This document shows, in pieces, positions 55,483 to 62,249 of a DNA stretch of 64,000 nt (within the stretch, counting starts at the first letter, position 1; every line of letters begins with the position of its first letter). The notes below the pieces were generated by a model. It was not told the origin of the DNA and searched no databases. It was given only the letters and a program-made list of their open reading frames with translations. The translations under genes and the position numbers were made by a program. Source of the DNA: Kordia antarctica (GTDB lineage: Bacteria; Bacteroidota; Bacteroidia; Flavobacteriales; Flavobacteriaceae); the NCBI RefSeq assembly GCF_009901525.1, contig NZ_CP019288.1, positions 2,261,501 through 2,325,500 of the forward strand. Reading direction: 5' to 3'.

Positions 55483-55512
55483 ATAAGTGTCTATATTTGT
55501 GGAGACATTTAT
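55483..55512. promoter_or_regulatory. Operator and overlapping -7 element, copy 1
   Basis: ATAAGTGTCT (55483-55492) and AGACATTTAT (55503-55512) are inverted arms matching at 9 of 10 positions, with a 10-base centre. The centre contributes TATATTTG (55492-55499), a TAnnTTTG element on the plus strand. A TTG at 55467-55469 lies 22 bases upstream of it. The site is 18 bases from the regulator start codon. Confidence 0.6.
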
Positions 55513-55525
55513 GTATTTATACTAA

Positions 55526-55594
55526 TTTAGACTGTAAAATGCTGATTTTTTTTTCATGTTAATACAAAATAATCATTGCTTTTTGCAGTCTTAA
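55526..55594 (+). ncRNA. Possible structured RNA or leader, copy 1
   Basis: TTTAGACTGTAAAATGC (55526-55542) faces GCTTTTTGCAGTCTTAA (55578-55594), which are inverted with 14 of 17 matches. It begins 27 bases downstream of the TATATTTG element, so it would be near the 5' end of a rightward transcript. The arms are kept in copy 2 at +1847. Confidence 0.4.
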
Positions 55595-55932
55595 TTACAA
55601 TAATGAGTTTATTATTTAAGACAACTAAGATAGTAAAATTAAAAGATTAGATTAGAATATCTTGTTTTAAAATAAATGAATGATCTCATAAATCATAAGG
55701 AAAATTATCCTTATTGTCTTTATATTTTCATGTTATTTATGGCTAGATAACGCTTTTACAAATATAAAAATATTTGAAAAAGTTAACTAATCAAAAACAC
55801 AGCAGTTTTGCTTTATATGCGATATAAAAAAATAGCATGTAAGGTTGAATTATAGGCTTTTATCATTACAATACTCTATATTTTATTAGTATTTTACGAT
55901 TTAGTAAATTATTAATTTTAAAAAGTATTAAC

Positions 55933-56073
55933 ATGAAAAAAGTATTTCTAATCTTGACAGGAATTTTATTGATGAATTTAACAGGTTGTAACCCTGAAGC
56001 TTTAAACGAAGACGATAACACTATTGAAACCATTGACAAAGATAAAATTCAACATCCAGACGATAGGGGATAA
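55933..56073 (+). CDS. 46-residue lipoprotein overlapping the membrane gene
   Basis: ATG at 55933 to TAA at 56071-56073. The protein is MKKVFLILTGILLMNLTGC followed by a 27-residue acidic tail (NPEALNEDDNTIETIDKD...). The lipobox NLTGC is ideal, and the mature lipopeptide would be 28 residues from Cys19. Its last 50 bases overlap the start of the membrane gene at 56024 in another frame, so the two would be coupled. Tiny lipoproteins of this size include colicin-release proteins and entericidins elsewhere. That likeness is in form only. Confidence 0.65.
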   Translation: MKKVFLILTGILLMNLTGCNPEALNEDDNTIETIDKDKIQHPDDRG

Positions 56074-56647
56074 TATAAAAATTATTTCTTTAGTAATTGG
56101 TGCTGTAATAGCATTTACAGCACCATTTATTCACATGTGCTTTGATAAAAATTCTGAAGTTGAAGTTTTCGGATATTATAATGCTCGAATGTTCTGCTAT
56201 GCAATAGGCATTCCTGTAACTCTCTTTTTTTCTGCTCTTTTTGTTTCTTTCAGTTCAATGTTTATTCATATTAAAATTTTCAGAAAAATTATGTTTATTA
56301 TTTCATACATGATTTTATCTATTTCAATTTATTATATAATTTGGAGTATTTGGGCAAGGAAGGATTTTCCCAAACCTTATTACTATACTTCTATCATTAT
56401 CTTATCACTAATTTCTAGTTATCTATTGTTTTTCTTGATAAAGAGAACAACTAAAAATACCGTTAGACTTTCTAATATTGCTAGAAATTTAAAGTCTTTA
56501 GAAGGAGAGTCAAAAACTATAAATGACATTGCCAATATTATGCCTTCAAAAGACGAAACAGTAACGTATAAAGCAATGATTGATTTTACTGGAGAAAATA
56601 TTGGAGAATCTATTAAGAAAATTGACAACGAGATAAACAAAGACTAA
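56024..56647 (+). CDS. Four-helix membrane protein, module copy 2
   Basis: A 207-residue paralogue of the protein at 54177 with about a dozen substitutions, mostly conservative and spread over helices and tail (for example GDIL to GDNI, KSSE to KNSE, EVES to EGES). The TTG start lies inside the 46-residue lipoprotein gene in another frame, with an in-frame stop 21 bases before it. Ribosomes may reach it by termination-reinitiation from the lipoprotein frame, whose TAA lies 45 bases past the TTG. It is followed by the 64-residue gene with the same 14-base spacing as copy 1. Confidence 0.75.
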   Translation: MKPLTKIKFNIQTIGDNIKIISLVIGAVIAFTAPFIHMCFDKNSEVEVFGYYNARMFCYAIGIPVTLFFSALFVSFSSMFIHIKIFRKIMFIISYMILSISIYYIIWSIWARKDFPKPYYYTSIIILSLISSYLLFFLIKRTTKNTVRLSNIARNLKSLEGESKTINDIANIMPSKDETVTYKAMIDFTGENIGESIKKIDNEINKD

Positions 56648-56661
56648 TAACCTTTAGAGTC

Positions 56662-56856
56662 ATGGCAAAAGAGGAATTAGAAAATATTAAAAATGAACTC
56701 CTAAAAAAGTTAGAGTCAGAATTTAAAGAATCTGAAACTATTCAATGGTTTGTAGAAATAGAGATCAAAAGACTCACAACAAAAGAAACTGATTATTCAG
56801 AAATAAAGAAAATTGCAAGATTGACTTCAAAAATTTTAAAAGGCAAAAAAAAATAA
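56662..56856 (+). CDS. 64-residue charged protein, module copy 2
   Basis: Identical to the protein at 54815 except that residues 2 and 3 are Ala-Lys rather than Glu-Asn. It is rich in Glu and Lys, helical, without signal or membrane segments. Stop codons of this gene and of the convergent regulator are three bases apart, as in copy 1. The near-perfect conservation beside a more diverged membrane protein suggests tighter constraint here. Confidence 0.75.
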   Translation: MAKEELENIKNELLKKLESEFKESETIQWFVEIEIKRLTTKETDYSEIKKIARLTSKILKGKKK

Positions 56857-56859
56857 ACT

Positions 56860-57312
56860 TTATTCGCTATTTTTCTGTTTGCTGTCTTTTAATTGATTTT
56901 TCAATGCGTTACAAATATTTTCATTATTTAATATATCGAGTAGTTTGTGTGTGAAAAAATTGTTTATCTCTTTTCCAATTATAAGGGTTAAAGCTTTTTT
57001 TACTTTTTCATCATTCACTAGTGAATTAAGCAAACTCAAACTAAAATCAGGATTACTATTCAAAATATTAATATCTATTTGCTGATCTTCACTTAAATTA
57101 TACATATTCCCTTTTCCCGTCAATAACCAAGTTGGATTTACTTCTTTATAAGCATTGAGATATTTTTCTATGTTTAACTCAGTAAGACCAGTTTTTTTTC
57201 CTAAAATACCATTAGCAATTCCAGTATCTCCATAAAATTTTCGATTACTAATCCCTTTATCTTTTAGATGTTCGAGTATTCTTAATTTAATTTTAGAGGA
57301 AAATTGCTCCAT
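56860..57312 (-). CDS. XRE-type regulator, module copy 2
   Basis: A 150-residue paralogue of the regulator at 55013 with seven substitutions (MERF to MEQF, LKHL to LEHL, NGVL to NGIL, and four near the C-terminus). The helix-turn-helix is otherwise unchanged, so both proteins should recognise the same operator. A symmetric palindrome lies 18 bases upstream (57330-57359). Confidence 0.85.
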   Translation of the reverse strand: MEQFSSKIKLRILEHLKDKGISNRKFYGDTGIANGILGKKTGLTELNIEKYLNAYKEVNPTWLLTGKGNMYNLSEDQQIDINILNSNPDFSLSLLNSLVNDEKVKKALTLIIGKEINNFFTHKLLDILNNENICNALKNQLKDSKQKNSE

Positions 57313-57329
57313 ATTGTTTAATTATTGAG

Positions 57330-57359
57330 ATAAATGTCTATATTTGTGGAGACATTTAT
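57330..57359. promoter_or_regulatory. Operator and overlapping -7 element, copy 2
   Basis: ATAAATGTCT (57330-57339) and AGACATTTAT (57350-57359) are perfect 10-base inverted arms around the same 10-base centre as in copy 1. TATATTTG is present on the plus strand in the centre. The single arm mismatch of copy 1 is absent. Confidence 0.65.
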
Positions 57360-57800
57360 ATATTTATGCTAATTTAGACTGTAAAATGCTGATTCTTTTT
57401 TTCATGTTAATACAAAATAATCATTGCTTTTTGCAGTCTTAAATTATAATAATGAGTTTTTTTATTAAAGACAACTAATATAGTAAAATTAAAAGATTGG
57501 ATTAGAATATCTAATTTTAAAATAAATTAATAATCCCATAAAACAAGGTTGAAATTACACTTACAGTTTTTATTTTTTTCATGTTATTTATGGTTAAGTA
57601 ACGTATAGAAGTTTCCTTATTATCTAAAAATTGTATTGCAAATAATTTTTAATAATGGACGTAGCTAAAAATAGTTTAAAAGTAACATATTAATTTTTTG
57701 TTGTAATAATATACAAAATGATTAGAAGGTTTAAAGTAGTTCAGCTTCAATTTTTAGGTTGATTAATTACTTTTTTTCATGATTACAGTTTTTATTGGTT

Positions 57801-57828
57801 ATTGCACCTGTTCTAGGGCAGGTGCAAT
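57801..57828. terminator. Perfect 10-bp hairpin
   Basis: ATTGCACCTG (57801-57810), 8-base loop, CAGGTGCAAT (57819-57828). Only two T residues follow on the plus strand, so it is a poor terminator by itself and may be an RNA structure or protein site. It lies 85 bases before the next gene. Confidence 0.5.
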
Positions 57829-57912
57829 TTAATATGAAATTAAAAAACTGTGTTTATCAGTGCTTTTATTGTATTACAATGTACGATCCGTTAATGATTA
57901 ATATAGAAATAT

Positions 57913-58170
57913 ATGATACACAAAGAACAACGCATTAAACTCAAAAAAGTTTTAGCACATAATTATACAAAAGGTGTTCTGAAAATTTTAAAAGAGAAGA
58001 AAATAACTAACAGAAGAGGAACACCTTACGGATCATCAATGATAAGAAATGTATTTAACGGTCTTAACCAGAATGAAGCTATTGAAGATGCAATTATGGA
58101 ACTTTTTATCCAAACCCAAGAAGACATTAAAGAAACCGTTGAAGAGAGAAATCGAATTTTAGAAATATAG
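57913..58170 (+). CDS. Small putative DNA-binding protein
   Basis: An 85-residue basic protein, MIHKEQRIKLKKVLAHNYTKGVLKILKEKKITNRRGTPYGSSMIRNVFNGLNQNEAIEDAIMELF... The segment KKITNRRGTPYGSSMIRNVFNGLNQNEAIEDAI looks like a helix-turn-helix of the small XRE-related proteins common in Bacteroidota, where GxPYS-type turns precede the recognition helix. No cofactor domain follows. It may regulate nearby island genes. A start with ATG at 57913 is natural. Confidence 0.7.
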   Translation: MIHKEQRIKLKKVLAHNYTKGVLKILKEKKITNRRGTPYGSSMIRNVFNGLNQNEAIEDAIMELFIQTQEDIKETVEERNRILEI

Positions 58171-58384
58171 CGGTTGCTAGTTTATACCTAGACAACGAGT
58201 TTCAGAAAAACACTTTTGTGCTACATTTAATATGTGTTATAAATACAGTATTTCATTGATACTGTTGTTTAAGGCAGGGCGATTGACGGCTTACTTCTCG
58301 TCGCCTTGCTGACTAAATAAATGTAAAGATCTAATTAAAAAATTTCAACTTTCATTTCGATTTAACTCAATGTAACACGTGGCA
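58171..58384. other. Gap with two hairpins
   Basis: It contains ACAGTAT-TTCATTG-ATACTGT (58245-58265) and a longer stem GCAGGGCGA (58274-58282) with TCGCCTTGC (58301-58309), including one G-T pair and an 18-base loop. The second could terminate transcription of the gene at 57913, although no long T run follows. Confidence 0.55.
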
Positions 58385-58504
58385 ATGAATATGAATTTAG
58401 AAGAAAGAAAAACAGAACATTTAAAATGGTTTATAATAGGATTTTGTAGTGCCTTTGGGATTGGAATACTGTTATTTACTGTATTATATTTTTATTTAAA
58501 GTAA
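58385..58504 (+). CDS. 39-residue single-helix membrane protein
   Basis: ATG at 58385, TAA at 58502-58504. The protein is MNMNLEERKTEHLKWFIIGF followed by CSAFGIGILLFTVLYFYLK: a short charged N-terminus then one transmembrane helix. It shares the start sequence AATGAATATGAAT and the same design with the small gene at 58899. Function unknown; both look like a family of tiny membrane proteins on this island. Confidence 0.5.
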   Translation: MNMNLEERKTEHLKWFIIGFCSAFGIGILLFTVLYFYLK

Positions 58505-58545
58505 ACCTAAATTACTTGAACCCCCGTTTTCATCAGAACTAAATA

Positions 58546-58690
58546 TTAACACACCGTACATTTTTTTCTTAGAAAATTATGGATAAACAACACGTAGTTT
58601 TATTTGGGCAATGCATGTTGTTAGGTGTGTTAAAAGTGGATCTTAGGAAACCTTTCAAAGCGACGGTTGGGTAGCTGTCGCTTTGTTTTT
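58546..58690 (+). ncRNA. Candidate structured small RNA with terminator
   Basis: An outer perfect 10-bp stem, TTAACACACC (58546-58555) with GGTGTGTTAA (58624-58633), encloses an inner 7-bp stem AACAACA (58586-58592) with TGTTGTT (58616-58622). It is followed by a terminator CAAAGCGAC (58656-58664), 12-base loop, GTCGCTTTG (58677-58685) and a T run. A 31-codon frame inside (from 58579) has no support. No promoter element is recognised upstream. Confidence 0.5.
58656..58690 (+). terminator. Intrinsic terminator
   Basis: Perfect 9-bp GC-containing stem CAAAGCGAC/GTCGCTTTG followed by TTTTT on the plus strand. It ends whatever transcript crosses 58546-58655. Confidence 0.85.
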
Positions 58691-58782
58691 TACTTCGAGA
58701 AGTTCAGAACCAAACAGGAAATGATAAAGATTTCCATTTTCATGGGAATAAGATGTCTAATTACTTGCTGTTTTTAGAAAGG

Positions 58783-58858
58783 CAAGGCGTTACTAGGTCT
58801 ATAGAGGTTGTGCCTAGCCGCCTTGTTATCATTAATAGATTCCTGCCTTCGCAGGAAT
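58783..58858. repeat. Two-part stem-loop and short REP-like hairpin
   Basis: CAAGGCG (58783-58789) pairs with CGCCTTG (58819-58825), and CTAGG (58793-58797) pairs with CCTAG (58813-58817) inside it. Next comes ATTCCTGC-CTTC-GCAGGAAT (58839-58858), an 8-bp stem with a short loop. The first stem resembles the hairpin at 58274-58309 (GGCAGGGCG/CGCCTTGC). Each sits about 75 bases before one of the two tiny membrane genes. Confidence 0.55.
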
Positions 58859-58898
58859 GACAAAAAACTAATAAATGAGATTCCCATTTTCATGGGAA

Positions 58899-59015
58899 AT
58901 GAATATGAATAAAGAAAAGCTATTATTTTTAAAAGGTTTCATTACAGGTTTTTTAACTGCAACGGTATTTATTGTACTTTTTGTTATCGTGGTTTTGTGT
59001 GTGAAGTATTCTTGA
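58899..59015 (+). CDS. 38-residue single-helix membrane protein
   Basis: ATG at 58899, TGA at 59013-59015. The protein is MNMNKEKLLFLKGFITGF followed by LTATVFIVLFVIVVLCVKYS, one transmembrane helix after a short polar start. The upstream sequence carries a hairpin TTCCCAT-TTTC-ATGGGAA (58881-58898) directly before the ATG, which would hide part of the initiation region. It is paralogous in design to the gene at 58385 and is followed by a terminator at 59049. Function unknown. Confidence 0.5.
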   Translation: MNMNKEKLLFLKGFITGFLTATVFIVLFVIVVLCVKYS

Positions 59016-59048
59016 TTTATCAGATTGGAATACCTTTTTATTTATTTA

Positions 59049-59086
59049 AAAACCCTTCAGTTGTAATGATTGAAGGGTTTTGTTTT
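59049..59086 (+). terminator. Intrinsic terminator after small membrane gene
   Basis: AAAACCCTTCA (59049-59059) pairs with TGAAGGGTTTT (59071-59081), an 11-bp stem with an 11-base loop, followed by a T-rich tail. It ends the transcript of the 38-residue gene. Confidence 0.85.
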
Positions 59087-59107
59087 GTTACTCTAAATTA
59101 AAGGTGT

Positions 59108-59219
59108 GTAAAGTTATTTTAGTATCAATATTTTTTATGTAAAGCTATTTTAGGACGACTGTTAAAATAAGTAAAGTTATATTAGTACGATAAGTTTAAA
59201 CTGTAAAGTAGTTTTAGGA
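59108..59219. repeat. Iteron-like array: four ~17-base direct repeats, 31-32 base period
   Basis: Copies of GTAAAG-TATTTTAG-A begin at 59108, 59139, 59171 and 59203, so steps are 31, 32 and 32 bases, about three helical turns. Flanks between copies are not conserved. Confidence 0.85.
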
Positions 59220-59235
59220 TTAGACATTTACTAAA

Positions 59236-59301
59236 GTTTGTTTAACAACTGCTCAGCGTTTGTCTAAAGATTGCTGAAAATTTGTTTAAGAATTGTTTAG
59301 A
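59236..59301. repeat. Three tandem 22-base direct repeats
   Basis: Head-to-tail units at 59236-59257, 59258-59279 and 59280-59301, each beginning (G/A)TTTGT-TAA followed by A-TG-T-AG. The array starts 17 bases after the last member of the 32-base array. Confidence 0.75.
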
Positions 59302-59384
59302 GTTTTATTTATAATTATCACTAAAATAAATTAAGTATCTGAAAAACAAATTTTTATAGTTTTTACCATATTAAAGCGGAATTA

Positions 59385-59597
59385 TTAATCTACGGACTCG
59401 GCCTTAAATCCAATTTTCTGTAATGTAGCTTTTACATCTTCTTCCGAAGCTCCATCGCCTTCTATAGTTAGAATTTTATCAGGATTGGTTGTATCTACTT
59501 CCCAGTTTACAACACCATCTTGTTTGTTTAAAAAAGGGGTTACTTTAGATACACAACCACCACAATTAATATTTGTTTTAAATTTTAAAGTTTTCAT
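59385..59597 (-). CDS. copZ: Copper chaperone-like HMA domain protein
   Basis: A 70-residue ferredoxin-like heavy-metal-associated domain with the metal site NCGGCVSKV (Cys12, Cys15; MxCxxC-type with Asn-Ile before it). It starts 23 bases after the copA stop and is therefore cotranscribed. It is expected to carry Cu(I) in the cytoplasm to CopA. The metal assignment rests on the CopA neighbour and the domain; the symbol is by analogy. Confidence 0.85.
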   Translation of the reverse strand: MKTLKFKTNINCGGCVSKVTPFLNKQDGVVNWEVDTTNPDKILTIEGDGASEEDVKATLQKIGFKAESVD

Positions 59598-59620
59598 AGT
59601 ATTTGAATTTATAATTAATA

Positions 59621-61873
59621 TTAAAGTTTTATTCGTTTAAGTCTTAGACTATTTGTCACTACCGAAACACTACTGAATGCCATTGCTGCTCCTGCAATCA
59701 TAGGATCTAATAAGAAACCATTTATTGGATACAAAACACCTGCGGCAATAGGTATTCCAATGATGTTATAAATGAATGCCCAAAACAGGTTTTGTCGGAT
59801 ACCTAACACGGTTCTTTTTGATAGCTCTAATGCTTTGGGAATGGATTGTAAATCTGACGTTATCAATGTCATTTTTGCGACGTCCATTGCTATGTCTGAT
59901 CCTTTACCCATTGCAATACTCACATTAGCCTGTGCTAAAGCGTGAGAATCATTGATGCCATCGCCAACCATAGCTACTATTTTTCCATCTGCCTGTAATT
60001 TTTCAACAAAAGCTGCTTTCTCCGAAGGCATTACTTCACCTTTGTAATTTGTTATTCCTACCTGCATTGCGACAGCAGATGCGGTTTTCTTATTATCTCC
60101 AGTAAGCATATACACTTCAATTCCTCTTTCTTGCAGTATAGCTATTGCCTTTTTAGAAGTTTCCTTAATCTTGTCCGCAATGGCCAGTATTGCCAGCACT
60201 TGTTTTTCATTACTGAAGAATATTACCGTCTTTGCTTGGTCTTCTAAACTTTCAGTTGTTTGGGTAAAGTTAATGTCGATTTGAATATTTTTCTCGACCA
60301 TTAGTTTATGGTTGCCCACATAATACTTTGAACCATTTTCAGCTTGAACGCCTTTTCCCGTAATACTTTCAAAAGCTGAAATTTCAGATTGTTCGACGTT
60401 TTGCTCTTTTAAATGGTTGACAACCGCTTCTGCCAAAGGATGTTCTGATTGACTTTCGATAGCCAATAGAGTTTGTTTGTATTTACTTAGGTCGTCAAGT
60501 TTATCGTTCCAAATTACATCAGTTACATTAGGTTTTCCTTCTGTAATCGTGCCTGTTTTGTCAAGAATTACCGCATTTACTTTATAACCTAGTTCCAAGC
60601 TTTCGGCATCTTTTATAAGAATATTATTTTCTGCTCCTTTGCCAATGCCTACCATTATTGCCGTAGGTGTTGCCAACCCTAATGCGCAAGGACAGGCAAT
60701 GACCAATACAGCGACTGAAGTCAATAATGCTTGAGAAAATGCGTTGTTACCACCAATCGAAAACCAAACAATAAATGTTATAATGGAAATACTCATTACC
60801 ACAGGAACAAATATTCCAGCGATTTTATCGACCAATTTTTGAACAGGCGCTTTACTTCCTTGGGCTTCCTGTACCATTTTGATGATTTGGGATAATAAGG
60901 TTTCCCCGCCTACTTTTTCAGCGGTAAATTGAAAACTTCCTTTTTGGTTTACCGTACCTGCAAATACTTTTTCATCCTTTGTTTTTTCTACAGGAACAGG
61001 TTCCCCCGTAATCATACTTTCATTCACATAAGAATTTCCTTTTGAGACTAAACCATCAACAGGAATTTTTTCTCCAGGTTTCACCAAAATAGTTTGCCCT
61101 ACTTGCACAGATGAAATCGGAATTTCTTTTTCTTCATCATTCTCAATAATTTTTAGCGTTTTAGGTTGTAGACCCATCAGTTTTTTAATAGCCGAAGAGG
61201 TATTAGATTTTGCCTTTTCCTCCAATAATTTCCCCAAGGAAATAAAGGTTATAATTACTGTTGCTGCTTCATAATAGACGTGAGGTTCAGTACCTCGACT
61301 CAACCAAAATTCAGAAAAAAATGTATTGAATACACTAAACAAGAAAGCGATTCCAGTACTCAAGGCTACCAAGGTATCCATATTGGCTTTACCATATTTG
61401 GCTTGCTTAAAGGCGTTTATAAAGAAACTTCGCCCAAACCAAAAAAGTATAGGAAACGTCAGTACCAAGGAAATCCATTTTCCTGGTCCCCAATTCATAT
61501 AGAACATTCCTAATACGAAAATTGGAAGGGTAAGAATAGCCGACCAAATAGTACGGTTTTTTATATCCTGATAGTGTTTTTGTTGAAGTTCTTGCTGGGC
61601 TTCTGATGAATTTTCGGTATCCAGAATTAAATCGTAACCAACTCCTCTTAACGCATTTTGAAAGTTCTCGGGATTTATGGCTTTATCATATTCTACCAAA
61701 ACAGAACTGCTGGCAAAATTGACGCTGGCATCAAAGACACCTTCAGTATGTTTTAGTACAGACTCTACACTTGCTGCGCAGGATGCACAGGTCATACCAG
61801 TAACTGGAAATGATTCTTTTATTCCTTGCTTATGTTTTTTTTCTTTGGTTTCAAAAATGTTAACTGTATCCAT
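59621..61873 (-). CDS. copA: Copper-translocating P-type ATPase
   Basis: A 750-residue P1B-1 ATPase that exports Cu(I). One N-terminal HMA domain contains [10 protein letters not shown] (Cys29, Cys32). Later come the actuator GEPVPVEK (TGE-type), the membrane metal site [17 protein letters not shown], the phosphorylation motif [11 protein letters not shown], the HP-type nucleotide-site motif SEHPLAEAV and the hinge [15 protein letters not shown]. The length is standard for a single-HMA CopA. An alternative substrate such as silver cannot be excluded. It heads a leftward unit with the chaperone gene, preceded by the shared motif at 61892-61905. Confidence 0.95.
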   Translation of the reverse strand: MDTVNIFETKEKKHKQGIKESFPVTGMTCASCAASVESVLKHTEGVFDASVNFASSSVLVEYDKAINPENFQNALRGVGYDLILDTENSSEAQQELQQKHYQDIKNRTIWSAILTLPIFVLGMFYMNWGPGKWISLVLTFPILFWFGRSFFINAFKQAKYGKANMDTLVALSTGIAFLFSVFNTFFSEFWLSRGTEPHVYYEAATVIITFISLGKLLEEKAKSNTSSAIKKLMGLQPKTLKIIENDEEKEIPISSVQVGQTILVKPGEKIPVDGLVSKGNSYVNESMITGEPVPVEKTKDEKVFAGTVNQKGSFQFTAEKVGGETLLSQIIKMVQEAQGSKAPVQKLVDKIAGIFVPVVMSISIITFIVWFSIGGNNAFSQALLTSVAVLVIACPCALGLATPTAIMVGIGKGAENNILIKDAESLELGYKVNAVILDKTGTITEGKPNVTDVIWNDKLDDLSKYKQTLLAIESQSEHPLAEAVVNHLKEQNVEQSEISAFESITGKGVQAENGSKYYVGNHKLMVEKNIQIDINFTQTTESLEDQAKTVIFFSNEKQVLAILAIADKIKETSKKAIAILQERGIEVYMLTGDNKKTASAVAMQVGITNYKGEVMPSEKAAFVEKLQADGKIVAMVGDGINDSHALAQANVSIAMGKGSDIAMDVAKMTLITSDLQSIPKALELSKRTVLGIRQNLFWAFIYNIIGIPIAAGVLYPINGFLLDPMIAGAAMAFSSVSVVTNSLRLKRIKL

Positions 61874-62249
61874 AATCCTATTGTTATTTGTACACTACAA
61901 ATTTCGGGATTAAAGGACTTTAATATGTTACGTTATATGCTGAATGAATTGTAAAATTTACTGAAACTCCAAACTGTTGTCCGAGTTTGGTTTGTTAATG
62001 ATCTGGTAAATAGAGTTTAATGCTTCAATCGTCAAAAGTTACTTCATCCAAATCTAGCTGGGCATGAAGTTTTATATTATTATTTTAATGACACTATTCA
62101 TTTGACAGTACGAAAGATTTAATCTGCTTTGTTTTTTTACTCAGTTCTTTGTTGTCAGTAGTTTTTGTTTTTATCTGTCTAAGTCTGTAGAAGAAATATC
62201 TTTCTTACCTTACTTAATTCACTAACCAATTCAATGGAGTTGAAGATTG
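61874..62249. other. Intergenic region upstream of copA
   Basis: 376 bases. A motif ACACTACAAATTTC at 61892-61905 recurs upstream of the esterase gene. ACTTCAT (62041-62047) and ATGAAGT (62064-62070) can form a 7-bp hairpin followed by a T-rich tract on the plus strand. I see no coding frame of substance. Confidence 0.7.
61892..61905 (-). promoter_or_regulatory. Shared copper-block motif, copy 1
   Basis: On the minus strand GAAATTTGTAGTGT, lying 18 bases before the copA start codon. The same 14 bases occur at 63512-63525, upstream of the esterase gene. It may include a promoter core or an operator. Confidence 0.5.

Larger units (their letters stand above)
54033..55753. repeat. Tandem duplication, copy 1 (1847-bp period)
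   Basis: Every landmark recurs 1847 bases later: membrane gene 54177/56024, 64-residue gene 54815/56662, regulator end 55013/56860, operator 55488/57335. Identity is high throughout and fades near 54033 and 55753. The duplicated segments are separated by about 125 bases. Confidence 0.92.
55466..55932. other. Intergenic region between duplicated modules
   Basis: 467 bases holding the operator/promoter at 55483-55512 and a conserved imperfect inverted repeat (55526-55542 with 55578-55594). From about 55680 it is sequence where the two module copies gradually diverge. No protein gene is seen. Confidence 0.75.
55880..57600. repeat. Tandem duplication, copy 2 (1847-bp period)
   Basis: Second copy of the module described at 54033-55753. 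It differs by keeping an intact small lipoprotein gene (55933-56073) and by a fully symmetric operator. Confidence 0.92.
57313..57912. other. Intergenic region right of module copy 2
   Basis: 600 bases without a protein gene. They contain the operator (57330-57359), the conserved inverted repeat (about 57373-57442), the fading end of the duplication near 57600, and a strong hairpin at 57801-57828. The rest is AT-rich without clear signals. Confidence 0.7.
59087..59384. other. Gene-free stretch with direct-repeat arrays
   Basis: About 300 bases between the terminator and the copper-chaperone gene stop. It is occupied largely by the two iteron-like arrays described separately. No coding frame is supported. 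Confidence 0.75.

Noticed and set aside
58546-58633. Integron attC site
   Set aside because: The arms TTAAC/GTTAA recall attC R boxes, but the flanking bases do not fit RYYYAAC/GTTRRRY, and no integron tyrosine integrase is present.
58579-58674. 31-codon frame inside the structured RNA
   Set aside because: It has no clear initiation context and runs into the terminator stem. RNA structure explains the region better.
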